The translations under genes and the position numbers were made by a program. The notes under the pieces are model-generated. The model saw only the letters and a list, made by a program, of their open reading frames with translations. It was not told where the DNA came from and ran no database searches. From Blastocatellia bacterium (GTDB taxonomy: Bacteria; Acidobacteriota; Blastocatellia; HR10), in the NCBI GenBank assembly GCA_035573895.1, contig DATLZR010000179.1:1-63256 (forward strand): DNA of 63,256 nt, given 5' to 3'. Of the stretch, positions 1-7,937 are shown piece by piece (the first letter of the stretch is position 1; the number at the start of each line of letters is the position of its first letter).

Positions 1-1112
1 GCTTGCTCCCGCAACAACCGCCGAGCACGCCGGTGCGCGACCGAGGCGGGAACTTTCCCCTCTTCCTCGAACGCAGCCGTCCCTTCCTCATCCGAATAGA
101 CGAAGACGCCAACATGGTCGAACTCCATCGCGCGACAAAAATCGAGCAGCTCGGCGAAGTCTGCATCGGTCTCGCCGGGATAGCCGACGATGAAGGTCGT
201 TCGCAGCGCCGCCCGGGGAATGCGCGAGCGAATCCTGCTCACCAGCCGTTCCAGCGAGGCCCGCGATCCTCCCCGACGCATCCGCTGAAGCACAGATGCG
301 CTCACATGCTGGAAAGGAATATCGAAATAGGCGCAGACTTTTTCCTCCTCGGCGACGGCATCAATCAAAGCATCCGTGACGTGATGCGGATAGCCGTAGA
401 GGAAGCGAATCCACCGCAGGTCGGGAATGCGAGCGAGCCGTCGGAGCAATGTCGCCAGTCCATCCACCAGACCGAGATCAGCTCCGTAGTGCGTCGTGTC
501 CTGGCCGACGAGGACGATCTCCTTCACTCCTCGGGCGGCCAGCTCTTCGGCTTCGCTCACCAGGGAATCGAGGCGGCGACTCCGAAACGGTCCTCGCAGT
601 CGGGGAATGACACAGAACGAACAAACGTGATCGCACCCTTCGGCGATCTTGACGTAAGCCAGATAGGGCGGCGTCGCCAGGACCCGGGGACGGGTGTGGT
701 CGTAGAGATACGGCGCTGATGCCGACTGCTCCTCCACCGATGCATCGTCGTCCCGACACAACCGGACGATCCGCTCGATCTCCTGCGTGCCGAGCATAGC
801 ATCAATCTCCGGGACCTCCGTCCGCAGCTCGTCCCGATACCGCTCGACCAAACACCCGGTGACGATCAATCGTCGGCATCGGCCCGTTTTCTTCAGTTCG
901 GCCATCTCCAGAATCGTCTCCACTGACTCCTCTTTAGCCGGATCAATGAAGGCGCAGGTGTTGACGACGATGATGTCGGCGTCGGCGGCGTCCGATGTCA
1001 GAGTGAATCCTTCACGGGCCACCAGTCCCATCATCACCTCGCTGTCAACGAGATTCTTCGGACAGCCGAGACTGACAAAACCGATCTTTGCCTTTGAACC
1101 GACCTGACTCAT
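1..1112 (-). CDS. rimO: Ribosomal protein uS12 methylthiotransferase RimO (C-terminus beyond window)
   Basis: Reading the minus strand from ATG at 1112 gives an open frame of 370 codons that runs off the left edge without a stop, so the C-terminal part (TRAM domain) is missing. RimO is a cytoplasmic radical-SAM enzyme with two 4Fe-4S clusters that methylthiolates an aspartate of ribosomal protein S12. The N-terminal MTTase domain starts with KIGFVSLGCPKNLVDSE, typical of RimO, and contains further cysteines in NTCAF and VTGCLVE. The radical-SAM triad is CDHVCSFC (Cx3Cx2C). The segment IPFQHVSASVLQRMRRG is also characteristic. The LGCPKN..DSE signature favours RimO over MiaB. It lies downstream of the sprT-like/thiO/truD set, separated by a 145-bp gap that contains an inverted repeat. 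Confidence 0.93.
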   Translation of the reverse strand, partial: MSQVGSKAKIGFVSLGCPKNLVDSEVMMGLVAREGFTLTSDAADADIIVVNTCAFIDPAKEESVETILEMAELKKTGRCRRLIVTGCLVERYRDELRTEVPEIDAMLGTQEIERIVRLCRDDDASVEEQSASAPYLYDHTRPRVLATPPYLAYVKIAEGCDHVCSFCVIPRLRGPFRSRRLDSLVSEAEELAARGVKEIVLVGQDTTHYGADLGLVDGLATLLRRLARIPDLRWIRFLYGYPHHVTDALIDAVAEEEKVCAYFDIPFQHVSASVLQRMRRGGSRASLERLVSRIRSRIPRAALRTTFIVGYPGETDADFAELLDFCRAMEFDHVGVFVYSDEEGTAAFEEEGKVPASVAHRRARRLLREQ

Positions 1113-1165
1113 GGGCTGAGCATGGTAAATGACGCCGCTTCCATTGTAAAGGAAAGAGGGCCGCG

Positions 1166-1235
1166 GGCAAATTCCCCGAGAGAAGAGGCCGGGGACGCTC
1201 TCCTCGCCGCACTCCTCTCTTACGGGGGAATTGCC
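1166..1235 (-). terminator. Imperfect inverted repeat between truD and rimO, possible terminator
   Basis: Left arm 1166-1188 (GGCAAATTCCCCGAGAGAAG...) and right arm 1214-1235 (...ACGGGGGAATTGCC) are complementary with a few bulges, across a 25-nt spacer. On the minus strand the hairpin follows the truD stop at 1258 and is followed by a pyrimidine stretch rather than a clean T run. It may be a terminator or a structured leader for rimO. Confidence 0.35.
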
Positions 1236-1257
1236 GCCACCCCGGCCCGGGACGACC

Positions 1258-2529
1258 TCAGGGCGACGGGTTTCCCGGAGCCGACGCCATCCGATCCGCA
1301 GCACCGTACTTCACTTTCAGCGTGAGCCGTTTGAGCACCATCGTTCCATACGACCCACGAGGGAGGAAAAAGCGGACCGTCGCCTTCACCCGTCCCGGAT
1401 AGAGATCATCGGGAGCGACATCGAGCAGCTCCAAGCCCTCGGGCATCACCAGCACGTCCCGCGGGAACGAGCTGAAATAGGCCCGATACAGCTTCTTCAG
1501 CGCGAAGGCCGACGGGGGCACTCCCACGCGCTGAAGCGTCGTGGTGAAGATGTGCTCGGTATAGGGATCGGGGAACGAGACCTTCGGTCCCGGCGTGGGC
1601 AGTCGCAGCGCGCGCAAGTAGTCGAAGGCATCCTCCGGCAGTTCGATGTAAAAGACGTAGCTATTGGCCACTCCCGGCACCGACAGCGTCCGCGAAGCCA
1701 GATGGGTGATCATCTCCGCCACCATCTCATTCCAGAGATAGGACTGATAGGCCGCCAGAATCAACGACAGCTCCTCACGCGGCACCAGATTCATGGCCCC
1801 AACGTAATTACCGCCGCGCCGGACGAGGTAATCGAAGATCATCTGCTCGGTGACGGTTCGGGCGTGCTCCCGACACAGCTCCCATTGCCACCAGTGGTCG
1901 CGGAAGAATTGCTTGCGTTTGCGGGTCGCCCGGGTTTGCTCGGGATATTCCAGCGTCAGGTAGATTTTGAGTCCCTCCTCCCACTGATCCTTGAGCAACT
2001 TCTCAGCGATGAACCCTCGCTTCTTGTCGTAGGATCCAAATCGCTGATCATCGAAATAATTCGGCACTCCTCGCGCTCGAATCGCGTGGAGATTGCGTTT
2101 GAGAAAGAGGACTTCGGGCTCCCTTATCGCCCGCAGCGTGATGAGGAACCGATTTCCCCGGATGCGTTCGGGCGTCATCGGTTGCGTGACGAAACCGAGG
2201 GATTCGAGCCGATAGTTCTCCTCTTGCAGCGAGAAATCGCGCCGATCGCGAATGGTGATGTATTGCTCGGTCAGGGCGTGACGATCTTTTTTACCCCCGT
2301 AGGAGATCGCCTGATACCGCAGTCCGAAGCGTTTGGCCAATCGCAGCAGAAGATCGGTCGTATTCCATCCCGATTTGGTCAAGCGATAGAGGCGATACTC
2401 GCCTCCACCCTCGGGGACCAGATCAGCCACTTCGACGACGTGGAAATCTTCGGGGCGAACTTTGACTTTGAAGCTGATGGTCGGTTTGCGTCTTCTCTCC
2501 ATGGACGGGTGCAGGGAAACCGCTCTCAC
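1258..2529 (-). CDS. truD: tRNA pseudouridine(13) synthase TruD
   Basis: A 423-residue protein of the TruD family, which isomerises uridine 13 in tRNAs. The catalytic motif GGKKDRHALT places the nucleophilic Asp at residue 82, matching Asp80 of the E. coli enzyme. NYFDDQRFGS and YQSYLWNEM are the conserved RNA-binding and core motifs. The start shown is a GTG overlapping the thiO stop by 4 nt (GTGA), which suggests translational coupling. An ATG nine codons downstream (M10, MERRRKP) is a possible alternative, and neither has a strong ribosome-binding site. Last gene of the sprT-like/thiO/truD group. Confidence 0.93.
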   Translation of the reverse strand: MRAVSLHPSMERRRKPTISFKVKVRPEDFHVVEVADLVPEGGGEYRLYRLTKSGWNTTDLLLRLAKRFGLRYQAISYGGKKDRHALTEQYITIRDRRDFSLQEENYRLESLGFVTQPMTPERIRGNRFLITLRAIREPEVLFLKRNLHAIRARGVPNYFDDQRFGSYDKKRGFIAEKLLKDQWEEGLKIYLTLEYPEQTRATRKRKQFFRDHWWQWELCREHARTVTEQMIFDYLVRRGGNYVGAMNLVPREELSLILAAYQSYLWNEMVAEMITHLASRTLSVPGVANSYVFYIELPEDAFDYLRALRLPTPGPKVSFPDPYTEHIFTTTLQRVGVPPSAFALKKLYRAYFSSFPRDVLVMPEGLELLDVAPDDLYPGRVKATVRFFLPRGSYGTMVLKRLTLKVKYGAADRMASAPGNPSP

Positions 2530-3641
2530 GACGAGAAGCGCAGCGGACTGAAGGGTGTGAGATCGAGCGAGGAACTTCCGGTGAGAACCAGCTCGCTGAG
2601 AATTTGCGCCGTAATCGGTGCCAGTAAAATCCCGTTACGAAAATGGCCGGTGGCCACGAGCGCTCCCCGCAGAGGCATCGCTCCGAGGATCGGCCAGTGA
2701 TCGGGCGTGTCAGGGCGCAACCCCGCCCACGCGGTGACAAACCGGCACCGGGCGATGCGGGGCGACATCTTCTCGACCGCCCGGAGGAGCCCAACGACGG
2801 CCTCCGCCGTCACGCTCTTGTCGAATCCCACCATCTCCATCGTGCTGCCGATGAGCATTCGTCCGTCGCGGCGGGGAGCCACGTAACATTCCGCCGAATA
2901 AATCACGTGACGGAAAAGAGGGGGCGATGCCTCCAGGACGACGATCTGGCCGCGAATCGGGGTGACGGAGAACGTCTGGGCGAAGATCGGGTCAACGGTC
3001 GAAGCCCAGGCGCCGGCACAATTGATGACGACGGCCGCCGATAACGTCTCCCGATTCGTCCGCACGCCCACGACGCGATCCCCCTCACGGAGCAAACCGA
3101 TGACCGGCGTGCCGCTGAGAAATCTGACGCCCCGCTGCTCGGCCGCGATCAGAAGCGCCCGCATCAATCGCTGATTGTTCACCTGATGATCGCCGGGGAT
3201 ATAGAGAGCCATCGGGATGTTCTCCGACAGAGCCGGTTCGCGCGCCCGAAGCTCATCCGCCGTCAGATCCTCGACGGCCAATCCGGCCCCTATCTGCTTC
3301 TCCAGAGCGGCACTGAGAATCTGCCCTTCCGCGAAGTCGTAGGCGAGAAAGAGCGACCCTTCCGTTCGATACTCCACCGTCAGCCCGGACGCTTCTTCCA
3401 CATCCGCGACGAAATCGGGATAGAGCTGACGGCTGCGATAACACAGCTCAAAGAACGGGCCGCTCGGCTCATGGGCGATCTCCGATTGAGGAGCGAGTAA
3501 TCCGGCCGCCGCCCGCGAGGCTTCCTGCCCCGGCTGATCCCGATCCACAACGGTGACCGAAAGCCCCTCGCGGGCCAGCCGATAGGCAATCGAGCACCCG
3601 ATGATTCCTCCCCCGATAATGATGACGTCGGCTGTCGGCAT
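2526..3641 (-). CDS. thiO: Glycine oxidase ThiO-like FAD-dependent amine oxidoreductase
   Basis: A 371-residue protein beginning with a Rossmann FAD-binding motif (IIIGGGIIGCSIAYRLA) followed by the RAAAGLLAPQ segment typical of ThiO/DAO-type oxidases. ThiO oxidises glycine to iminoglycine (dehydroglycine) for the thiazole moiety of thiamine. The second FAD segment INCAGAWAS and the C-terminal GHFRNGILLAP are also family features. It starts 10 nt after the sprT-like stop and overlaps truD by 4 nt. No other thiamine gene or thi-box riboswitch is visible nearby, so the assignment to thiamine synthesis rests on family resemblance. A related D-amino-acid or sarcosine oxidase activity is possible. 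Confidence 0.8.
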   Translation of the reverse strand: MPTADVIIIGGGIIGCSIAYRLAREGLSVTVVDRDQPGQEASRAAAGLLAPQSEIAHEPSGPFFELCYRSRQLYPDFVADVEEASGLTVEYRTEGSLFLAYDFAEGQILSAALEKQIGAGLAVEDLTADELRAREPALSENIPMALYIPGDHQVNNQRLMRALLIAAEQRGVRFLSGTPVIGLLREGDRVVGVRTNRETLSAAVVINCAGAWASTVDPIFAQTFSVTPIRGQIVVLEASPPLFRHVIYSAECYVAPRRDGRMLIGSTMEMVGFDKSVTAEAVVGLLRAVEKMSPRIARCRFVTAWAGLRPDTPDHWPILGAMPLRGALVATGHFRNGILLAPITAQILSELVLTGSSSLDLTPFSPLRFSS

Positions 3642-3651
3642 CCCCTAACAA

Positions 3652-4380
3652 CTAGCGCACCGCCCGTTGCCCGGCGATCCTCTTGATCCAGTTGTACGCC
3701 TCGGCATAGCGCGGAAATTTTTTCTCGTCCTGTTGAAACTCGCTCGTGTGAAAGTATCGCTTGCCACGAATGGTCCGGGGCGGGTGAACGAGATGAAGCA
3801 TCTCGTGATAGAGCACGTACTCGAACACGAAATCGGGGATGCGCGGATCATCCAGGAGCCGGCTGATGACCAGCGTGTTGTGCGTATGATCAAAATACCC
3901 CAGAACGGTTCGGCTGCGACGGAGGCTCCAGGTGAGTGTGGGCTTTTTCAGTCGTCCGCTGAAATAGCGCCGATTGAGCTGCTCAAACGCCTCGTTCAGA
4001 TCACGGTGGCGACCGCGCGGACCGACGATTTTTTTCCTTCCCCGGCACCGGGAGATCTGCTCCAGCCGGCGCATCACATCCGCTCGCCGGGCATAGGCCC
4101 GATAAATCTCCTGATACTGCCGATTGACCACCTTGCGGAAGAGCTTGGCGACGAGAATATGGGCCAGCGCCTCGTGGACAGACCGCGGCGCGTCCTCCAG
4201 CATGTCGGACAATTTGACCAGGACGCGCCCCTGACGAATGCGAATGTAGCTGTTCAATCCGGCGAAAGGATAAAATCCCACCTCGATCTCCGGCACCGTG
4301 CGCCGATGGGTGATATCGCGGAGAGCTTCAGCGAAATAGTTTTTGACCTCGTTCAATGAAACAGCCACAACACCTTTCAC
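3652..4380 (-). CDS. SprT-like zinc metalloprotease domain protein
   Basis: A 242-residue cytoplasmic protein. The C-terminal half has the SprT-like arrangement: LNEAFEQLNRRYFSGRL, then a strand segment, then HEMLH (His192, Glu193, His196), a zinc-metalloprotease HExxH motif, followed by HTSEFQQDEKKFP, where a third ligand could lie. The N-terminal 110 residues are rich in basic residues and may bind nucleic acid; I do not recognise them. The listed start is a GTG. A GTG four codons on (4368) has a better-placed AAAGG and may be the true start. It is the first gene of a tight set with thiO and truD, with no obvious functional link. Confidence 0.75.
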   Translation of the reverse strand: MKGVVAVSLNEVKNYFAEALRDITHRRTVPEIEVGFYPFAGLNSYIRIRQGRVLVKLSDMLEDAPRSVHEALAHILVAKLFRKVVNRQYQEIYRAYARRADVMRRLEQISRCRGRKKIVGPRGRHRDLNEAFEQLNRRYFSGRLKKPTLTWSLRRSRTVLGYFDHTHNTLVISRLLDDPRIPDFVFEYVLYHEMLHLVHPPRTIRGKRYFHTSEFQQDEKKFPRYAEAYNWIKRIAGQRAVR

Positions 4381-4764
4381 TCCCTATCACGTACGCCTGA
4401 TATTAACGAAAGCGGTTGTCATTCGTCAACACGAGGATTCGGCAACCATCGTCCACTCTCACGCGTTCGCGTGCAGCGGAGAAAAGACTCAACGCGCGGC
4501 ATGATCTCTCGCCTCGAGCTTTCTCGCTTCGAGACTCCGCCAGACGAAGTTCCTGCATGAGACGGCGATCGGGTTTTCGGCTTCCCGGGCGATCAAAAAT
4601 ACCCCGATGATCCGGGAGAACGGAGGCGCGATGCATCTCCACCCCATCACGCCATCGCTTGAATCCGCTTCAGCGTCGGAGAAACGGTCGCCTCTCCCCC
4701 GACGACGAGTAAGCGCCCTTCCCGTTTGAGCGCCGGATTTCACCGACATCGGGGTTAGTTTTCG
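4381..4764. other. Intergenic, no gene recognised
   Basis: 384 bp between the sprT-like gene start and the GntR-type gene stop. Short open frames exist on both strands, but none has a ribosome-binding site or a recognisable product. I see no clear promoter. Confidence 0.5.
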
Positions 4765-5457
4765 CTACCGCCCACGTTCTCGATGATGCTGGATGAACTC
4801 CTTCAGTTCGCTCCCGGCACGGAGAATGTGCCGCTCTAGCAGTTCCATAGCCGCCTGCACATCTTTTGCGCGGCAGTATTCCAAAAGCAGCCGATGTTCA
4901 TCCTTGGATTGAGCGTGAATTTGACGGAAGAAGCGAATATGCAGCCGAATATATCGGTCTGCATTCCGGTTGATCGTTTGAATGAGGGACATGAACCGGG
5001 GCCGCCCGGCAGCCGCATAGAGAAGGGAGTGGAAGTTCCAGTGCAGCTCTCCCCAACTCCCGCTATCGGATTCATCGGCCACCGCTCGCTCATACTGGGC
5101 GAGAATGTCCTCGGCCCGGCGGAAATCCTCAGGCGTCAGCCGGGGGATGGCCTGACGTAAGATGGCGCATTCGAGCACGGCGCGAATTTCAAAAAGCTCC
5201 TCAATTTCATCCGGCGACAAGGCCGAGACGACCGCTCCGCGATGAACGACAATGGTGACCAATCCCTCGGCTTCCAGTTGGCGCAACGCCTCGCGCACGG
5301 GAATGCGACTCACCTGAAACTCCGCCGCGATGGCATCCTGACGCAATTGCTCGCCCTCTTTCAACTCGCCGCGAAGAATCTTCTCCCGCAGCCGATCGGC
5401 CACTTCCAGGGTCAACGAGGTTCGTCGAATCAACGGAGTCTTCGTTTCGTTCGGCAT
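4765..5457 (-). CDS. GntR-family transcriptional regulator, FCD (FadR-C) subfamily
   Basis: A 230-residue repressor or activator. Residues 14-80 form the GntR winged helix (LTLEVADRLREKILRGEL, QVSRIPVREALRQLEAEGLV). The rest is an all-helical FCD ligand domain with metal-binding histidines in WNFHSLLY, KDEHRLLLEY and LERHI. The start chosen is ATG 5457 (MPNETK), preceded by GAGGGAAG at good spacing; an upstream in-frame start would add 34 low-complexity residues. It is divergent from the acyl-CoA dehydrogenase at 5777, so control of that gene, with an acyl or organic-acid effector, is a reasonable inference. The effector cannot be read from the sequence. Confidence 0.88.
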   Translation of the reverse strand: MPNETKTPLIRRTSLTLEVADRLREKILRGELKEGEQLRQDAIAAEFQVSRIPVREALRQLEAEGLVTIVVHRGAVVSALSPDEIEELFEIRAVLECAILRQAIPRLTPEDFRRAEDILAQYERAVADESDSGSWGELHWNFHSLLYAAAGRPRFMSLIQTINRNADRYIRLHIRFFRQIHAQSKDEHRLLLEYCRAKDVQAAMELLERHILRAGSELKEFIQHHRERGR

Positions 5458-5723
5458 TCTTCCCTCGTGTGCTCGTTCATTTCGGTGCTGGCTCAAACCG
5501 CCAGTTTCCCGTACCCCCTCGCGCTCATGATCCAGCACACGGTTTGATTCTTCTGGCATTATCCTCGCTCATCGAGCTGCCACATCTTCATAAATGCACG
5601 GCGGAAGTATATCAGAGTCTCCGAGGAAGCGGAAAATCCCACCGGGTGCTCATGAACGAGGGAGGCGAGTGAGGGAATTCGGATCGAAACCGTGATTCGC
5701 TGTACCGGAGCGACGGGAAGCGA

Positions 5724-5757
5724 TATAATTGTGCCTTATTTCGCTCTAAGGACAATT
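5724..5757 (+). promoter_or_regulatory. -10 element with overlapping inverted repeat upstream of acyl-CoA dehydrogenase
   Basis: A perfect TATAAT lies at 5724-5729, about 50 bp before the GTG start of the dehydrogenase; the -35 is weak. An inverted repeat AATTGTGCCTTA (5727-5738) / TAAGGACAATT (5747-5757), with one bulged base, overlaps the -10 and the expected start of transcription. This position suits a repressor site, with the divergent GntR regulator as the likely binder. The rest of 5458-5776 shows no other structure I can defend. Confidence 0.5.
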
Positions 5758-5776
5758 TATTACTGGAGGTGACGCC

Positions 5777-6940
5777 GTGGATGTCCTCGTGATCGAGCAG
5801 CAGGTCGGTGTTCGACAGGCCGTCCGCGAATTTGCTCAGGCCGAGATCGCTCCCTTCTGCCGCCAGTGGGATGAAGAGGAACGTTTTCCCCACGAGCTGA
5901 TCCCCAAGCTCGGCGCGATGGGACTTCTGGGTGCTATCTTCCCCGAAGAGTACGGCGGCGCAGCGATGGACCCGACCGACTATGCGATTGCCATCGAAGA
6001 GCTGGCCCGCGTTGATCCGGCCATCGCGTTGCTGGTCGCCGCCCATACGGGGCTGTGCGCCAATCACATCTTTCTCGCCGGTAGCGAAGAGCAGAAACGG
6101 CGTTATTTGACGCCGCTTGCCCGGGGCGAGAAATTAGGGGCATGGGGACTGACCGAAGCCACAAGCGGCAGCGATGCCTCTCACATGCGCACGACCGCCG
6201 TGAAGAAAGGCAACGTCTGGGTTCTCAACGGAGCCAAGAATTTCACCACGCATGGAAGCTACGCCGACATTTACGTGATTCTGGCGGCCACCGATCGGAG
6301 CGCCGGAAAGAAAGGCATCTCCGCCTTCATCATTGAGAAGGGCACGGCGGGACTGCGCCCCGGACGAAAGGAGAAGAAGCTCGGGATGAGGGCCAGCGAT
6401 ACGTCGCAAGTCATCCTCGAAGACTGCCTCGTCCCTGAGGAAAATCTCCTCGGCGCGGTGAATCACGGTTTCCTCGATGCCCTTCAGGTGCTCGATGCCG
6501 GGCGCATTACGATTGCAGCGCTGGCCGTCGGAGCCGCTCAGGGAGCCTACGACGCCGCCGTCGCCTACGTCCAGGATCGGTACGCTTTTGGCCGACCGAT
6601 TGCCGAGTTTCAGGCGATTCAGTTCAAACTGGCCGACATGGCCACCGAGATCGAAGCCGCGCGGTTGCTCACCTATCGCGCCGCTGCGCTCAAGGCGCAG
6701 GGTCAGCGCATCACCAAAGAGGCTGCCATGGCCAAACTCTTCGCCAGCGAAATGGCCGTGCGCGTCTGTGAACAGGCCATTCAAATTCTCGGCGGCTACG
6801 GCTACATCCGTGACTATCCGGTGGAAAAATTCTGGCGGGACGCCAGGCTCCTGACCATCGGCGAAGGCACAAGCGAAATTCAACGCCTCATCATTGCCCG
6901 CGAACTCCTTCGGGAAGCGGGATACGTCAAAAGAGAATGA
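5777..6940 (+). CDS. Acyl-CoA dehydrogenase
   Basis: A 387-residue FAD enzyme of the acyl-CoA dehydrogenase superfamily, the usual length for short/branched-chain members. It catalyses alpha,beta-dehydrogenation of acyl-CoA and passes electrons to ETF. Visible are the N-terminal helical domain, the FAD-binding [17 protein letters not shown] and [12 protein letters not shown] segments, ERYAFGRP-like [13 protein letters not shown], and the C-terminal [20 protein letters not shown]. The catalytic base is predicted to be Glu363 in GEGTSEIQ. The start is GTG 5777 with GGAGGT at 5766-5771. No other beta-oxidation gene is adjacent, so chain length or branching specificity cannot be assigned. It could act in amino-acid, butyrate or glutarate degradation. 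Confidence 0.92.
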   Translation: MDVLVIEQQVGVRQAVREFAQAEIAPFCRQWDEEERFPHELIPKLGAMGLLGAIFPEEYGGAAMDPTDYAIAIEELARVDPAIALLVAAHTGLCANHIFLAGSEEQKRRYLTPLARGEKLGAWGLTEATSGSDASHMRTTAVKKGNVWVLNGAKNFTTHGSYADIYVILAATDRSAGKKGISAFIIEKGTAGLRPGRKEKKLGMRASDTSQVILEDCLVPEENLLGAVNHGFLDALQVLDAGRITIAALAVGAAQGAYDAAVAYVQDRYAFGRPIAEFQAIQFKLADMATEIEAARLLTYRAAALKAQGQRITKEAAMAKLFASEMAVRVCEQAIQILGGYGYIRDYPVEKFWRDARLLTIGEGTSEIQRLIIARELLREAGYVKRE

Positions 6941-7885
6941 CGACCGGTCGAGCGTAAACCTTCGTTCCCTGGTCACACGGGCTTTCTCCACCCGGGAGAA
7001 ATCCGAACCGCACGTCACGACAAGGACCCTCTGTGCCGGACGGGCCTTCGACCGGTCACGTCTTCCCCACCGATGCCTGCGAGCCGCCTACCCCAAGGGT
7101 TCACCTCTTTAAATCGAGTCCCATTGGCCTACCGTCACCTGGATAAGTATTGAGCTGTCAAACAACTGGCGGAGCGTTTTCGCCGATCACTGGTAAAGAG
7201 CCCGTCGCACGCCGCCTCTTCTACCACAAAACCGAGGCTAACTAAGTCCAGAAATTTCTTTGAGTGCGAGTCACGGTCGAAGACTCAGGGGGTGGATCCT
7301 CAGTGAACCCCATGATTTTGCCAGAGATAGTCCTCATCCGGGCAACTTATGCGGGAAATCATGCACAGATCCGCACCGGGAATTTGTGCCCCCGGCGCGG
7401 ATGAGGATTCGGTAGCAAAGCTCCACATCTTCAGCGCGTTACACGCCATGCCAGGGACTCCAGAGGAGCGACAGAGGGGCCGGTGCGGATCGAAAAGCAC
7501 ATGATGTCGCGGTCAGATTCCCATTAGGCTACATGATGTTGGGGTCTCCGACGGTATCGAACAGGAGTGGCCTGACATCGGCCGAGAGTTTCGATCCTGT
7601 CCGCGGTCCTCTGTTCTGGGCAGCCCTATGTGAGATCGCGGTTACGACCGAACCTCTCCCCCTGGCCCGTTCTCCACTGGCCGGGGGGTGAGGCGGGCTC
7701 GTGCCTCCGCATCCACCACGGTTCATCGTGGAGTCATTCATTGCTCTGCCGCCGTTTCCACACTTGATTGCTTGCCCTCCGAAAAATAGCCGCCCAGACA
7801 CGTGAACAACGGGAAGGGAGGTCATCTTGCTCGTTCTCGGTGTGCGAAGGTTCAGGGGCGATTCCCTTAAAGATGGCCAGGGAAG
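6941..7885. other. Intergenic, about 0.95 kb, no gene recognised; one hairpin
   Basis: Open frames on the minus strand (for example 7529-7891) have low-complexity Pro/Gly/Arg-rich translations, no ribosome-binding sites and no family resemblance. The clearest structure is a hairpin, ATCCGCACCGGG (7369-7380) / CCCGGCGCGGAT (7391-7402), with one mismatch and a 10-nt loop. Two copies of TCCTCATCCG in opposite orientation (7331-7340 and 7398-7407) offer a competing fold. The stretch looks like decayed sequence. Confidence 0.45.
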
Positions 7886-7923
7886 GGTCACACGGATCCA
7901 CCCCCGCGAATCCGTGTGACCCT
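7886..7923 (-). terminator. Perfect 13-bp hairpin after the giant secreted protein gene
   Basis: GGGTCACACGGAT (7886-7898) and ATCCGTGTGACCC (7911-7923) pair perfectly around a 12-nt loop. On the minus strand the hairpin begins 14 nt after the stop at 7938. It is followed by TTCCC rather than a long T run, so termination is likely but not certain. Confidence 0.6.
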
Positions 7924-7937
7924 GTGGTGATTGTTGG

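Noticed and set aside
1231-2700. Long plus-strand frame (489 codons) opposite truD
   Set aside because: Shadow of truD in GC-rich DNA. No motifs, while truD has its full catalytic signature.
2526-4380. Thiamine riboswitch upstream of thiO
   Set aside because: thiO starts 10 nt after the sprT-like gene, leaving no room, and no thi-box pattern is seen upstream of that gene.
7529-7891. 120-codon minus frame downstream of the giant secreted protein
   Set aside because: Low-complexity translation, no ribosome-binding site, and it overlaps the terminator-like hairpin.
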